NCBI RefSeq assembly: GCF_011008935.1
Contig: NZ_JAAIVJ010000004.1
Span: forward strand, 124,001-188,000
Direction of reading: 5' to 3'
Source of the DNA: Tabrizicola oligotrophica
GTDB lineage: Bacteria > Pseudomonadota > Alphaproteobacteria > Rhodobacterales > Rhodobacteraceae
Length of the DNA stretch: 64,000 bases
Position 1 is the first letter of the stretch. Every line of letters starts with the position of its first letter. A program made the position numbers and the translations under genes. The notes below the pieces were generated by a model, which worked only from the letters and a program-made list of their open reading frames with translations, was not told the DNA's origin and did no database searches. Below are positions 1-8,244 of this stretch, one piece after another.

Positions 1-251
1 AGGTGGCCCGGCGTCAGCGGCGGCAGAAGCCGGTTCGACAGATCTTGCGTGATCGGGTCATGCGGGGCGAGCCACGGGGCGAAGGCGGCCATCACCAGAA
101 GGACGGCGACAATGGCCAGGCCGACCATCGCCAAGGGGTTCCGCCGCATCCGGAGCCAGGCCATGAAAGCCTGCCCCAGCCGGGCCTGCCGACGCGAGGT
201 CGGGTTCGGGTCGCGCAGCCATGTGGTGATCTGGCTCATGCCAGTGCTCAT
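1..251 (-). CDS. Dipeptide/oligopeptide-type ABC transporter permease, DppC-like (partial, 3' end outside window)
   Basis: Only the first 83 codons are present; the gene runs off the left edge. The translation starts MSTGMSQITTW and holds one hydrophobic segment (about residues 40-60, NPLAMVGLAIVAVLLVMAAF) followed by PWLAPHDPITQDLSNRL. That is the usual N-terminal layout of DppC/OppC permeases: a short cytoplasmic tail, TM1, then a periplasmic APYDP-like stretch. The start ATG overlaps the stop of the upstream DppB-like permease in an ATGA (248-251), so the two are translationally coupled. It should pair with that permease to form the membrane channel of a class I peptide importer. An in-frame ATG four codons downstream (239) is an alternative start. 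The family call is firm; the substrate is not known. Confidence 0.85.
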   Translation of the reverse strand, partial: MSTGMSQITTWLRDPNPTSRRQARLGQAFMAWLRMRRNPLAMVGLAIVAVLLVMAAFAPWLAPHDPITQDLSNRLLPPLTPGH

Positions 252-1303
252 GTTCTGGCCCTCGGATCGACGAGTTTGTAGAGGATGTCGCTGAGCAGGT
301 TCAGCCCGATATAGACCATGCCGACGACGATGGTGCCGCCCATCACGGCAGGCATGTTGTTGGCCATCAGCGCGTCGGTGATATAGCTGCCAAGGCCGGG
401 CCAGCCAAAGATGGTTTCGGTCAGCACTGCACCTTCCAGCAGGCTCGCATAGCTGAGCGCCACAACGGTAATCAGCGGCACCATGACATTGCGCATGGCA
501 TGCACCCAGATCACCCGGCGCTCGGGCATGCCCTTGACGCGCGCCGTGGTGATGTATTCCTGCCCCAGCTCGTTCATCATGAAGCTGCGGGTCATCCGGC
601 TGATATAGGCCATCGAGAGATAACCCAGCAGCCCCGCGGGCAGGATGATATGGGAAATCGCGTTGGCGAACATGTCCCAGCGCCCGGCCAGCGCGGTGTC
701 GATCAGGATCATGCCGCTGCGCTGCGTCACCTCGAATTCGAACATCATGTCATAGGCGGCATCCAGCCGTCCTGGCCCGCCGACCCAGCCGAGAACGCCG
801 TAGAACAGCAAAAGCCCCATCAGCCCCAGCCAGAACACCGGCATCGAATAGCCCATCAGCCCCACCAGCCGCACGATCTGGTCGGCCCATGACCCCGGCT
901 TGGTGGCGGCCAGCACCCCCGCCGGCACGCCCAGCGCGACGCCGAAGATCGTGGCCAGCGTGGCGAGTTCCAGCGTGGCGGGGAAGAAGCGGGCGATCTC
1001 CGCGATCACCGGCTCGCGGGTTCGGATGGAAATGCCGAAATCGCCCTGCAAGGCCTGCCAGACATAGATGCCGAACTGCTTCCACAGCGGCTCGTCCAAA
1101 CCGAGGCGCAGCCGCTCGGCGGCGATCTGGGCATCGGTGGCGCGGTCGCCAAGGATCGACAGCACCGGGTCGATCGGCACGATGCGGGCGATGATGAAAG
1201 TGACGAACAACAGCCCGATGAAGGTGAACAGCAGGGACGCGGCAACGCCGATCAGGCGTTTCACCGTGCGGGTCAGCGGGGATGCGGCAAGGGTGTCTGA
1301 CAT
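248..1303 (-). CDS. Dipeptide/oligopeptide-type ABC transporter permease, DppB-like
   Basis: A 351-residue inner-membrane permease with about six hydrophobic segments. TM1 is at about residues 18-42, followed by the DppB-type sequence ARIVPIDPVLSILGDRAT. The cytoplasmic EAA loop (about residues 255-280, with EYITTARVKGMPERRV) is where the ATPase docks. The C-terminal FGWPGLGSYITDA stretch is typical of DppB/GsiC permeases. It lies 43 bp downstream of the binding-protein gene and overlaps the DppC-like gene by 4 bp, so all three form one minus-strand operon. No ATPase gene is visible; it would have to lie beyond the left edge. The substrate is presumably a peptide, given the divergent M19 dipeptidase, but other solutes are possible in this family. 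Confidence 0.9.
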   Translation of the reverse strand: MSDTLAASPLTRTVKRLIGVAASLLFTFIGLLFVTFIIARIVPIDPVLSILGDRATDAQIAAERLRLGLDEPLWKQFGIYVWQALQGDFGISIRTREPVIAEIARFFPATLELATLATIFGVALGVPAGVLAATKPGSWADQIVRLVGLMGYSMPVFWLGLMGLLLFYGVLGWVGGPGRLDAAYDMMFEFEVTQRSGMILIDTALAGRWDMFANAISHIILPAGLLGYLSMAYISRMTRSFMMNELGQEYITTARVKGMPERRVIWVHAMRNVMVPLITVVALSYASLLEGAVLTETIFGWPGLGSYITDALMANNMPAVMGGTIVVGMVYIGLNLLSDILYKLVDPRART

Positions 1304-1346
1304 GCGGAAAGGGCCGGGCGATCTGCGGACCGCCCGGCCTTGGGTC

Positions 1347-2945
1347 TTACTTCGTCACGGTCCAGTAGGCCGCCGAGTCGGTGGCGCCGCCGGTGTAGAA
1401 GCCGTTCACATTGGCGCGCAGGCCAGTCTGATAGCCGATCTGGAACATCACGATGAAGGGCGAGGTCTCGCGGTGCGCCTTCTGGATTTCCTCGTACATC
1501 ATCTTGCGCTTGGCGCCGTCACGCTCCATCACCGCCGCTTCGGTCTTGCCGTGCCATTCGCCCGGCTCATAGGCGTTGCGATAAGCCAGACCGCCGGTGC
1601 CGGCATCGTCGGCATTGTCGGCGTTCATCGAGAAGGCCGAGGCATTGGTGTGCGGGTCGGGATAATCCGGGCCCCAGCTTTGCAGCGTGCCGTCATGCTG
1701 ACGCGCGCGGTAGCGCTTCAGCTGTTCGGCCCCCTCGCCGATGTTCAGCTCCACCGTGATGCCGGCCTGCCCGAAGGTGTTCTGGATCGACTGCGCCATC
1801 TCCATCCGGTCGGTGGCGTTGCGCACGTCCAGCACGATCTTGGGGTTCTCGATGCCGCTTTCCGCGACCAGCGCCTTGGCCTTTTCGATGTCGAGCTTGT
1901 AGGGCTGATCTTCCAGCGCGCCGAGATAGCCTTTCGGCAGATAGGCCTGATGCACCACCATGTTGCCCTTGAGGAAGCTGTTCGCCATGCCGTCATAGTC
2001 AACGGCCCAGCGCATCGCTTCCAGAAGCTTCTGGTTCTTGTACATCTCGTTCTTCTGGTTGAACGACAGGTAGAAGATCTGCCCGCCGACGTCGCCTTGA
2101 ATCTTCACGTCGGCATTGCCGGCCATGCCTTCGATGTCCACCGGGGTCAGCTCGCGCGCGATGTCGATGTCGCCCTTTTCCAGTTGCAGGCGCTGGGTGG
2201 CGGCTTCGGGGACGTGCTGCATGAAGACCTTGGCCAGCGCCGGGGCGCCGCGCCAGTGGGTCGGGTTGGCCTCAAGGATGTAGCCTTCGTTCGGTTTGAA
2301 GGATTTCAGCACATAGGCGCCGGTGCCGGCCGAGTTCGACTTCAGCCATTCATTGCCGAAATCGCCGGCAACCTCGTTCGGCATGACCAGTTCCTTGTCC
2401 ACCACCGAGGCGATGCCCGCCGTCAGGCAGTTGTAAAGGAAAGTCGGCGCATAGGGCTTGTCGACGGTCAGCGTCAGGGTATCGCCGTCGGCCTTGACCA
2501 TGCTGTCGACGTTTTCAGCCGTCCAGCCGAACTGGTTCAGGATGAAGGCGGGGGACTTGTTCAGCTTGACCGCGCGCTGCAGCGACCATGCGGCATCTTC
2601 GGCGCGCACCGGATTGCCAGAGGCAAAGGTCACGCCCGGCTTCATCTTGAAGCTGAAGGTCAGCCCGTCCTCCGACACCGACCAGCTTTCGGCAAGGCCC
2701 GGAATCAGCTCGCCCGGTTTGGCCGGATCAAGCTCGATCAGCCCGTCATAGACGTTGTTGACCACATCGAGACCCGAGAATTCATAGGCCTCGCCGGGAT
2801 CGAGCGCGACGATGTCGTCAATGGCGTCGGCAATCACCAGCGTATCGGCGGGGGTTTCGGCGAAAAGCGCAGCCGGGGCGGTACCGATCAGCAGGCCGGC
2901 GACGGCAGCTGCGCCAAGGCGGCGAAGAACGGGATCAAGCTTCAT
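1347..2945 (-). CDS. ABC transporter substrate-binding protein, family 5 (SBP_bac_5)
   Basis: About 532 residues. The first 28 form a Sec signal peptide (basic MKLDPVLRR, hydrophobic AAAVAGLLIGTAPAAL, cleavage near FAE). The mature part has the hallmarks of SBP family 5: an LDPGEAYE segment after the first strand, GLAESWSVSEDGLTFSFKMKPGVTF and GTGAYVLKSFKPNEGYILEANP. It should capture a peptide-like solute in the periplasm for the two downstream permeases. The frame is open to TTG 2951, with ATGs at 2948 and 2945. I prefer 2945 because AGGGAG lies about 6 nt upstream of it, but 2948 cannot be excluded. The start faces the dipeptidase gene across about 150 bp, so their promoters are divergent. 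Confidence 0.9.
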   Translation of the reverse strand: MKLDPVLRRLGAAAVAGLLIGTAPAALFAETPADTLVIADAIDDIVALDPGEAYEFSGLDVVNNVYDGLIELDPAKPGELIPGLAESWSVSEDGLTFSFKMKPGVTFASGNPVRAEDAAWSLQRAVKLNKSPAFILNQFGWTAENVDSMVKADGDTLTLTVDKPYAPTFLYNCLTAGIASVVDKELVMPNEVAGDFGNEWLKSNSAGTGAYVLKSFKPNEGYILEANPTHWRGAPALAKVFMQHVPEAATQRLQLEKGDIDIARELTPVDIEGMAGNADVKIQGDVGGQIFYLSFNQKNEMYKNQKLLEAMRWAVDYDGMANSFLKGNMVVHQAYLPKGYLGALEDQPYKLDIEKAKALVAESGIENPKIVLDVRNATDRMEMAQSIQNTFGQAGITVELNIGEGAEQLKRYRARQHDGTLQSWGPDYPDPHTNASAFSMNADNADDAGTGGLAYRNAYEPGEWHGKTEAAVMERDGAKRKMMYEEIQKAHRETSPFIVMFQIGYQTGLRANVNGFYTGGATDSAAYWTVTK

Positions 2946-3097
2946 CATCAACTCCCTGATTTTGTTTATTATTTACGGAAATGCCCTGAGTCTTCGGGCC
3001 ATTCCTTGACCAATTGGGCAGTTTTCGTCATGGCTTGTCAACACGCGCGGCGGGATTTGATGTCGCATTCAGACAACTTGGCGAAAAGGCGGGCAGG

Positions 3098-4132
3098 ATG
3101 ACGGATTTTCCGATCTTTGACGGGCACAATGACCTTTTGTCCTGCCTGCAGCGCGAAGGAGAGACGGCGCAATCGGGATTCTTTGCCGGGCGCGACGGCG
3201 ACATCACGCTGGAAAAATGCCGTGCCGGGGGCTTTGCCGGTGGGCTTTTCGCAATCTGGCCCACCAATGATCCGGCCACCCGGGTAGACCCGATGGCAAC
3301 CCTGCGGGAGTTCCCCGAAATCCCGCAAGGCCGGGCGCTGGCCGACACGCTGGCGCAGGCGGCGCTTTTTGCCCGCCTCACCCGGTCGTGGCCCGACGCG
3401 CTGCGTGCCTGCCGCTCGGTGGCCGAGATCGAGACGGCGCGGGCGGAGGGGGCGATTGCCGCCGTGCTGCACCTGGAGGGCGCCGAAGCGATTGGCCCGG
3501 ACATGGACCTTCTGCACCTGCTCTATGCCGCCGGGCTGCGCTCGCTCGGGCCGGTGTGGAGCCGCCCGAACGCCTTTGGCCATGGCGTGCCGTTCAACTT
3601 TCCGGCCAGCCCCGACACCGGGCCGGGGCTGAGCGAGGCGGGCCGGGCGCTGGTGCGCGAATGCGACCGGCTGGGGATTCTGGTCGACCTTGCCCACCTG
3701 AACGAAGCCGGGTTCTGGGATGTCGCCGCGACCAGCACGCGCCCGCTGGTCGCCACCCATTCCGCCGCCCATGCCGTGACCCCGGCGACGCGCAACCTGA
3801 CCGACCGCCAGCTGGATGCCATGGCCGAGCGCGGCGGGCTGGTGGGGCTGAACTTCGGCTGCGCCTTCGTGCGGGCGGACGGGGCGAAGACCCCCGATAC
3901 CGCGCCCGAAGTGCTGATCCGCCATCTCGATCACCTGCTGGAAAAGTTGGGCGAAACCGGCGTCGCGCTTGGCTCCGACTTTGACGGCACGATGATTCCG
4001 GCCTTCCTGAAGGATGCCGCCGGCCTGCCGAAACTGGTGCAAGCCATGCGCGACGCGGATTATGGCGAGGGGCTGGTCAGCCGCATCTGCTGGGGCAACT
4101 GGATGGGCCTTCTGTCCCGCGTGATCGGCTAA
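3098..4132 (+). CDS. Membrane dipeptidase family protein (peptidase M19)
   Basis: A 344-residue zinc-dependent dipeptidase of the renal-dipeptidase family, which hydrolyses dipeptides including some with a D-residue. The N-terminal DGHND (His10, Asp12) gives the first metal ligands. LHLEGAEA supplies the bridging glutamate, ATHSAAH two histidine ligands, and GSDFDG the usual aspartate. I start it at ATG 3098, just after a purine-rich stretch (AAAAGGCGGGCAGG), because the catalytic DGHND then lies 8 residues in, as in relatives; an open frame extends upstream to 3014. No signal peptide is visible, so it is probably cytoplasmic. Divergent placement from a peptide-type importer suggests that imported dipeptides are cut here. 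Its stop overlaps the stop of the convergent iminopeptidase gene. Confidence 0.88.
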   Translation: MTDFPIFDGHNDLLSCLQREGETAQSGFFAGRDGDITLEKCRAGGFAGGLFAIWPTNDPATRVDPMATLREFPEIPQGRALADTLAQAALFARLTRSWPDALRACRSVAEIETARAEGAIAAVLHLEGAEAIGPDMDLLHLLYAAGLRSLGPVWSRPNAFGHGVPFNFPASPDTGPGLSEAGRALVRECDRLGILVDLAHLNEAGFWDVAATSTRPLVATHSAAHAVTPATRNLTDRQLDAMAERGGLVGLNFGCAFVRADGAKTPDTAPEVLIRHLDHLLEKLGETGVALGSDFDGTMIPAFLKDAAGLPKLVQAMRDADYGEGLVSRICWGNWMGLLSRVIG

Positions 4133-5085
4133 AGACCGGCGAACCCATCCGTCGCCCGCACCATGGCGTCGGCAATGCCCGGCTCGGTTCCGGTGTGCCC
4201 CGCGTCGGGGACCATGACGAGTTGCGCCTCTGGCCAAGCCCGGTGCAGATCCCATGCGGTGCGGGCCGGGGTGACGACGTCATACCGGCCTTGGATGATC
4301 ACCGCCGGAATGCCGCGCAGCCGGCGCGCATTGGCGATGATCCAGCCGTCATGGTCGAAAAACCCGCCATGAACGAAGTAGTGGCATTCGATCGCCGCCA
4401 TCGCCGCGGCATAGTGATCTGCGGCAAAGGCCTTCTCGCGAACCGGATTGGGCAGAAGCGACAGCGTCACCCCCTCCCACAGGCTCCAGGCCCGCGCAGC
4501 CCTCTGGCGCTCGGCTTCGTCGGGGCCGGTGAGGCGGCGGTAATAGGCGGCGACCATATCGGCCCGCTCCCGGGCGGGGATTACCGAAAGGTAATCCTCC
4601 CAGGCCTCGGGAAAGATCTGATCGGCGCCCGCCTGATAGAACCAGTCGATCTCGGATTTCCGGATGGTGAAGATGCCGCGCAGCACCAGTTCGGTCACCC
4701 TCTCCGCATGGGTCAGCGCATAGCTGAGCGCCAGCGTCGAGCCCCAGCTGCCCCCGACCACCTGCCAGCGCTCGACCCCAAGATGCTGGCGCAGCGCCTC
4801 GATATCGGCCACCAGATGCCATGTGGTGTTGTCGACCAGCGAGGCGTGCGGGGTGGACTGGCCGCAGCCGCGCTGATCGAACAGGATGATGCGATACTTC
4901 GCCGGATCGTGGCCTTGCCGCAGGAAGGGCGATACGCCGCCGCCCGGTCCGCCATGCAGCACCAGCGCGGGCTTGCCCGCCGGGTTACCGCATTCCTCGA
5001 AATGGATCTCGTGCAGGTCCGACACCCGCAGCCGGCCGGTGCGGTAGGGGGAAATCTCGGGGTAAAGGCCACGCCGGTTTGTCAT
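4129..5085 (-). CDS. pip: Proline iminopeptidase (alpha/beta hydrolase, S33)
   Basis: A 318-residue serine peptidase that releases N-terminal proline. It has the oxyanion motif HGGPGGG (residues 44-50), the DQRGCGQS motif (70-77) and the nucleophile elbow GGSWGS with Ser113. The acid and base come from the GRYDVVTP region and the C-terminal DAGHTGTEP. Length and order match Pip. It is the last gene of the TetR-BKACE-GNAT-amidohydrolase run, 19 bp after the amidohydrolase, so it is probably co-transcribed. Family assignment is secure; a role in the amine-related operon, as opposed to general peptide turnover, is unproven. Confidence 0.92.
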   Translation of the reverse strand: MTNRRGLYPEISPYRTGRLRVSDLHEIHFEECGNPAGKPALVLHGGPGGGVSPFLRQGHDPAKYRIILFDQRGCGQSTPHASLVDNTTWHLVADIEALRQHLGVERWQVVGGSWGSTLALSYALTHAERVTELVLRGIFTIRKSEIDWFYQAGADQIFPEAWEDYLSVIPARERADMVAAYYRRLTGPDEAERQRAARAWSLWEGVTLSLLPNPVREKAFAADHYAAAMAAIECHYFVHGGFFDHDGWIIANARRLRGIPAVIIQGRYDVVTPARTAWDLHRAWPEAQLVMVPDAGHTGTEPGIADAMVRATDGFAGL

Positions 5086-5104
5086 GATGATTTCCCTTGC
5101 CGCG

Positions 5105-6115
5105 TCAGAACCCGCTCAGCACCGCGGCGAGGTTGTCGCCAAGCTCGGGGCAAAGATAGCCGCCCTCCTGCACGATCAGCACCGGCAGGCCCATGCCGGC
5201 CACCGCGCGGCCGATGCGGGCAAAGCCCGGCGTCGTCACCGCCAGTCCGGCAAAGGGATCGCCTTCAAAGGCGTCCAGCCCCAGCGCCAGCACCAGCGTA
5301 TCGGCGCCCCAGTCGGCCACCGCCTGCATGGCCCGGTCGAGCGCGGCCATGAACCCCTCGTCGCCAGTGCCGCGATCGAGGCAGAGGTTCAGGTTCGCCC
5401 CATCGCCCGCGCCCCGGCCCCGCTCGTCGGGATAGCCCCAGAAGAACGGGTAGTAGCGCTCGGGATGGGCATGGATCGATACGGTCAGCACATCAGGCCG
5501 GTCATAGAAAATGCCTTGCGTGCCGTTGCCATGGTGCAGGTCGACATCAAGGATCGCCACTCTGCGCCCCGCATCGGTCAGGCGCTGCGCGGCGATGGCG
5601 GAGTTGTTCAGATAGCAGAACCCGCCCGCCAGTTCGGCAAACGCATGGTGGCCCGGCGGACGGCAGAGGGCGTAGACCACGCGTTCCGCGCGCAACAGAT
5701 CGGCGCCATGGATCGCCGTCTGCGCGCTGGCATAGGCGGCCGCCCAGGTGTTCGCGCTGATCGGGCAGGAGGTGTCGGTCTGGTGAAACCCCGCCTGCCC
5801 CACGGCGGACAGGGGATAGCCGTCGGAGCGGTTCGCCGGGTGGATGTTGGGGATCACCTCGGCCGAGGCGCCGGGAATCCGGCTCCAGCGGGCGTGGATG
5901 GTCTGCAGGAAGGTGACATAACGCTGCGGATGGAGGCGCAGGATCGGCTCCAGCCCGGCATCCGGCGCCTGCACCACCGGACCGCCCAGACGCCGGACCG
6001 CGCCCAGAAGCGCATCGACCCGCGCCGGCTTTTCCGGGCAGGGCTGCGGCGCCCCCGAGGACAGGAAGAACTGCGGGTCATGCGCCCGCTGGGCATCGTC
6101 AAACACGGTAATCAT
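5105..6115 (-). CDS. Acetylpolyamine amidohydrolase-type deacetylase (class II histone-deacetylase fold)
   Basis: A 336-residue zinc deacetylase. RPPGHHA carries the catalytic His156-His157 pair, and DVDLHHGNGTQ carries zinc ligands Asp192 and His194. The third ligand is Asp281 (LGLDAFEGDP), and the transition-state tyrosine is Tyr320 in QEGGYL. All sit three residues before the equivalents I recall for Mycoplana ramosa acetylpolyamine amidohydrolase (Asp195, His197, Asp284, Tyr323). That uniform offset supports the polyamine-deacetylase subfamily over a generic HDAC. The start ATG overlaps the stop of the upstream GNAT gene (6112-6115), so an acetyltransferase and a deacetylase are translationally coupled. 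The natural substrate could be an acetylated polyamine or another acetylated amine. Confidence 0.85.
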   Translation of the reverse strand: MITVFDDAQRAHDPQFFLSSGAPQPCPEKPARVDALLGAVRRLGGPVVQAPDAGLEPILRLHPQRYVTFLQTIHARWSRIPGASAEVIPNIHPANRSDGYPLSAVGQAGFHQTDTSCPISANTWAAAYASAQTAIHGADLLRAERVVYALCRPPGHHAFAELAGGFCYLNNSAIAAQRLTDAGRRVAILDVDLHHGNGTQGIFYDRPDVLTVSIHAHPERYYPFFWGYPDERGRGAGDGANLNLCLDRGTGDEGFMAALDRAMQAVADWGADTLVLALGLDAFEGDPFAGLAVTTPGFARIGRAVAGMGLPVLIVQEGGYLCPELGDNLAAVLSGF

Positions 6116-6579
6116 GGGCGCATCAGGGCGGCAAGGCCCTCTCCTTCTAGGATCATCTGGTCGGCCTCGTCCCGCAGCGACAGGCCGAGGGCGGCATAGA
6201 ACGCGCGCGCGGCGGTGTTCTTCCGCGCGACCATTAGGGTCAGGAACTGCGGTTGCCAGTCGGCACGGACCATTGCGGCGGCAAGAAGCTTGCGGCCAAG
6301 GCCAAGACCCCGGCCTGCGGGGCTGACGTAGACGTCCTGCACGAAAAGCCCGATCTCGCCGCGCCAGGTGGAATATTCGGGAAAGTAGAGGATCAGCCCC
6401 AGCGGATCACCCGCCCGCTCGGCCAGGAGCGCATGAAACCGCGGGCTGGGGCCGAAACCATGGGCCAGGAGACTGGCTTCGGTCGAGCCGATAGCCTCTC
6501 CCGTCTCGGCGGCCATGGCAACCAGGAAGCGCAGAAGTGTGGGAACATCGGCGGCGGCGGCCTTGCGGATGGTGGTCAA
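6112..6579 (-). CDS. GNAT family N-acetyltransferase
   Basis: A 155-residue single-domain acetyltransferase. The acetyl-CoA binding motif A is VYVSPAGRGLGLGRKLL in the middle of the protein, and the C-terminal ARKNTAARAFYAALGL is the usual motif B region. No ATG fits the beginning. I start it at TTG 6579, which overlaps the upstream BKACE stop as TTGA and has GGAGG about 8 nt upstream. The next gene overlaps its stop by 4 bp. This tight coupling to a BKACE enzyme and an acetylpolyamine-type deacetylase suggests an amine or amino acid substrate; that is inference, as GNAT substrates cannot be read from sequence. Confidence 0.85.
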   Translation of the reverse strand: MTTIRKAAAADVPTLLRFLVAMAAETGEAIGSTEASLLAHGFGPSPRFHALLAERAGDPLGLILYFPEYSTWRGEIGLFVQDVYVSPAGRGLGLGRKLLAAAMVRADWQPQFLTLMVARKNTAARAFYAALGLSLRDEADQMILEGEGLAALMRP

Positions 6580-7499
6580 AACCCTACCTCCGCCGCGCCT
6601 TTCAGCGCCAGCATCGCACGCGCCTCGGCCGGGGTGGCCACCTCGCGGCCCATGCCCTCGACGATGGCGCGGATCTGCCGGACCTGCTGGGCATTGCTGC
6701 TCGCCAGCACGCCTTTGGAAATGTAGAGATTGTCCTCCAGCCCCACCCGCACATGCCCGCCCATGGCGGCGGCCATGCTGGCCATGGGAATTTGTTGCCG
6801 CCCGGCGGCAAGGACGGAAAACAGGTACTGCGCGCCGAACAGCCGGTCGGCGGTGCGTTTCATCAGCACCAGCATGTCGGGATCGGCCGCCATGCCGCCC
6901 AGAACGCCGAACACGAACTGGATATAGAGCGGTCCCGTCACCGCGCCGCGATCGACGAAATGCTTCAGCATGTAGAGATGCGAGACATCGTAGCATTCGA
7001 ATTCGAACCGCGCGCCGCGGCTGCCCATTTCGGCCAGCACCTGCGCAATGTCGCGGGGGGTGTTCTTGAACACCAGATCATCGGAATTCTCGAGGAAAGG
7101 TCTTTCCCAGTCAAACCGCCAGCCCTTGATCCGCGCCGCCATCGGGTAAAGCGCGAAGTTCATGCTGCCCATGTTCAGACTGCACATCTCGGGCCGGAAC
7201 TGCCGGGGCGCAGCAAGGCGGCTTTCCAGCGTCATCACCGCCGAACCGCCGGTGGTCATGTTGACGACGGCCTGACACCCAGCCTTGAGGGCCGGCAGGA
7301 AGCCCGCCCAATGCGCGGGATCGGCCGAGGGCCGGCCATTCGCCGGGTCACGGGCATGCAGGTGCAGGATGGTCGCCCCGGCCTCGGCCGCTTCCATGCC
7401 CGCGCGGGCAATTTCCGCGCCGGTGATCGGCAGATAGGGCGACATCGAGGGGGTGTGGATCGAGCCGGTGATGGCACAGGAGATGATGATCTTTGACAT
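6576..7499 (-). CDS. Beta-keto acid cleavage enzyme (BKACE, DUF849 family)
   Basis: 307 residues of the family founded by 3-keto-5-aminohexanoate cleavage enzyme (Kce). These enzymes use zinc and acetyl-CoA to split a beta-keto acid into acetoacetate and a CoA ester. HLHARDP supplies zinc ligands His46 and His48, at the same numbers as in Kce, and the VGLEDN motif supplies Glu255. NMTTGGS (about 80-86) is the conserved substrate loop. The start at 7499 gives the normal MxKxIISCAITGS opening; the open frame upstream to 7556 is not needed. Known BKACE substrates include dehydrocarnitine, which is suggestive next to methylated-amine enzymes, but the actual substrate cannot be read. Confidence 0.88.
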   Translation of the reverse strand: MSKIIISCAITGSIHTPSMSPYLPITGAEIARAGMEAAEAGATILHLHARDPANGRPSADPAHWAGFLPALKAGCQAVVNMTTGGSAVMTLESRLAAPRQFRPEMCSLNMGSMNFALYPMAARIKGWRFDWERPFLENSDDLVFKNTPRDIAQVLAEMGSRGARFEFECYDVSHLYMLKHFVDRGAVTGPLYIQFVFGVLGGMAADPDMLVLMKRTADRLFGAQYLFSVLAAGRQQIPMASMAAAMGGHVRVGLEDNLYISKGVLASSNAQQVRQIRAIVEGMGREVATPAEARAMLALKGAAEVGF

Positions 7500-7568
7500 G
7501 AGGCCAGATTGACCGCGGATGCGCCGCGTCGCAAGCCCCCGGGATATTTGCGCCACATTGAAGGCGGC

Positions 7569-8159
7569 TCAGCGCAGCGGGCCGGTATGGGGCGCAAGGA
7601 AGGCCTCGACCAGTTGGCGGGCCGCAGGCGGGTCCATCCGGTCGGGCGCGATGCAGATTTCGACCCAGAGCCCGTCAATGAGCGCAATCAGGCCGGATGC
7701 AAGGCGGGAGGGGTCCACCTGTCGCCCGTGTGCAAGGGCGTGGCTCGCAATCGCGGCGGCGATGGCGCGGTGGTAGCGGTCATACTGGCGCAGATGTTCA
7801 GCCCGGAGGGCGGGGTTCACCGCGATCTCGCCCCAGAGCGCCAGCCAGATGTTCAGCCCGTCGCGCTGAAACTGACGGTCGGAGAGGAGGTCATCGAGGA
7901 GCGCACCAAGGGGAAGCGGCGTGTCAGTCCCGATGACTTGCAGCAAGGGTGCATAGGCGGCCGCGTAGCAGGCGGCCAGAAGCCCGTCCTTGCCGCCGAA
8001 GTGATGGCCGATCAGCCCGCGCGAGGCGCCCGAGGCCTTGCAGAGGTTGTCGATGGTGAAGGCGGTGATGCCGCCCTTGGCCAGCACCTTCAACCCGGCC
8101 TCGACCAGTTCGGCGGCGCGGTCTTCTGGCGCAAGGCGTTTGTATTTCGGCGCAGTCAT
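7569..8159 (-). CDS. TetR/AcrR family transcriptional regulator (BetI-like)
   Basis: A 196-residue repressor. The N-terminal helix-turn-helix spans about residues 18-60, with GGITAFTIDNLCKASGASRG and GHHFGGKDGL as typical TetR DNA-binding helices. The all-helical C-terminal half resembles the BetI ligand domain. The start at 8159 follows the rule that the HTH begins about 15 residues in; the frame remains open to 8297. It is divergent from the TMADH-like flavoprotein gene across 85 bp. It also precedes BKACE on its own strand by 69 bp, so it could control both transcripts. The ligand is unknown; a quaternary or methylated amine is a reasonable guess from the neighbours. Confidence 0.87.
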   Translation of the reverse strand: MTAPKYKRLAPEDRAAELVEAGLKVLAKGGITAFTIDNLCKASGASRGLIGHHFGGKDGLLAACYAAAYAPLLQVIGTDTPLPLGALLDDLLSDRQFQRDGLNIWLALWGEIAVNPALRAEHLRQYDRYHRAIAAAIASHALAHGRQVDPSRLASGLIALIDGLWVEICIAPDRMDPPAARQLVEAFLAPHTGPLR

Positions 8160-8168
8160 GGTGCGGCC

Positions 8169-8215
8169 TTGTTGAACGGCGGCGGCCGGGTTTCTTGTTG
8201 AACACACATACAACA
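8169..8215. promoter_or_regulatory. Candidate TetR operator in the divergent intergenic region
   Basis: The 85-bp gap between the regulator and the flavoprotein gene holds two direct copies of TTGTTGAAC (8169-8177 and 8195-8203). It also holds an inverted repeat TGTTG-N10-CAACA (8196-8215). This is the expected position for an operator acting on both divergent genes. The call rests on repeat structure only. Confidence 0.4.
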
Positions 8216-8244
8216 GTGCTAGCCTGCCGCCAAGGAGGATTGCC

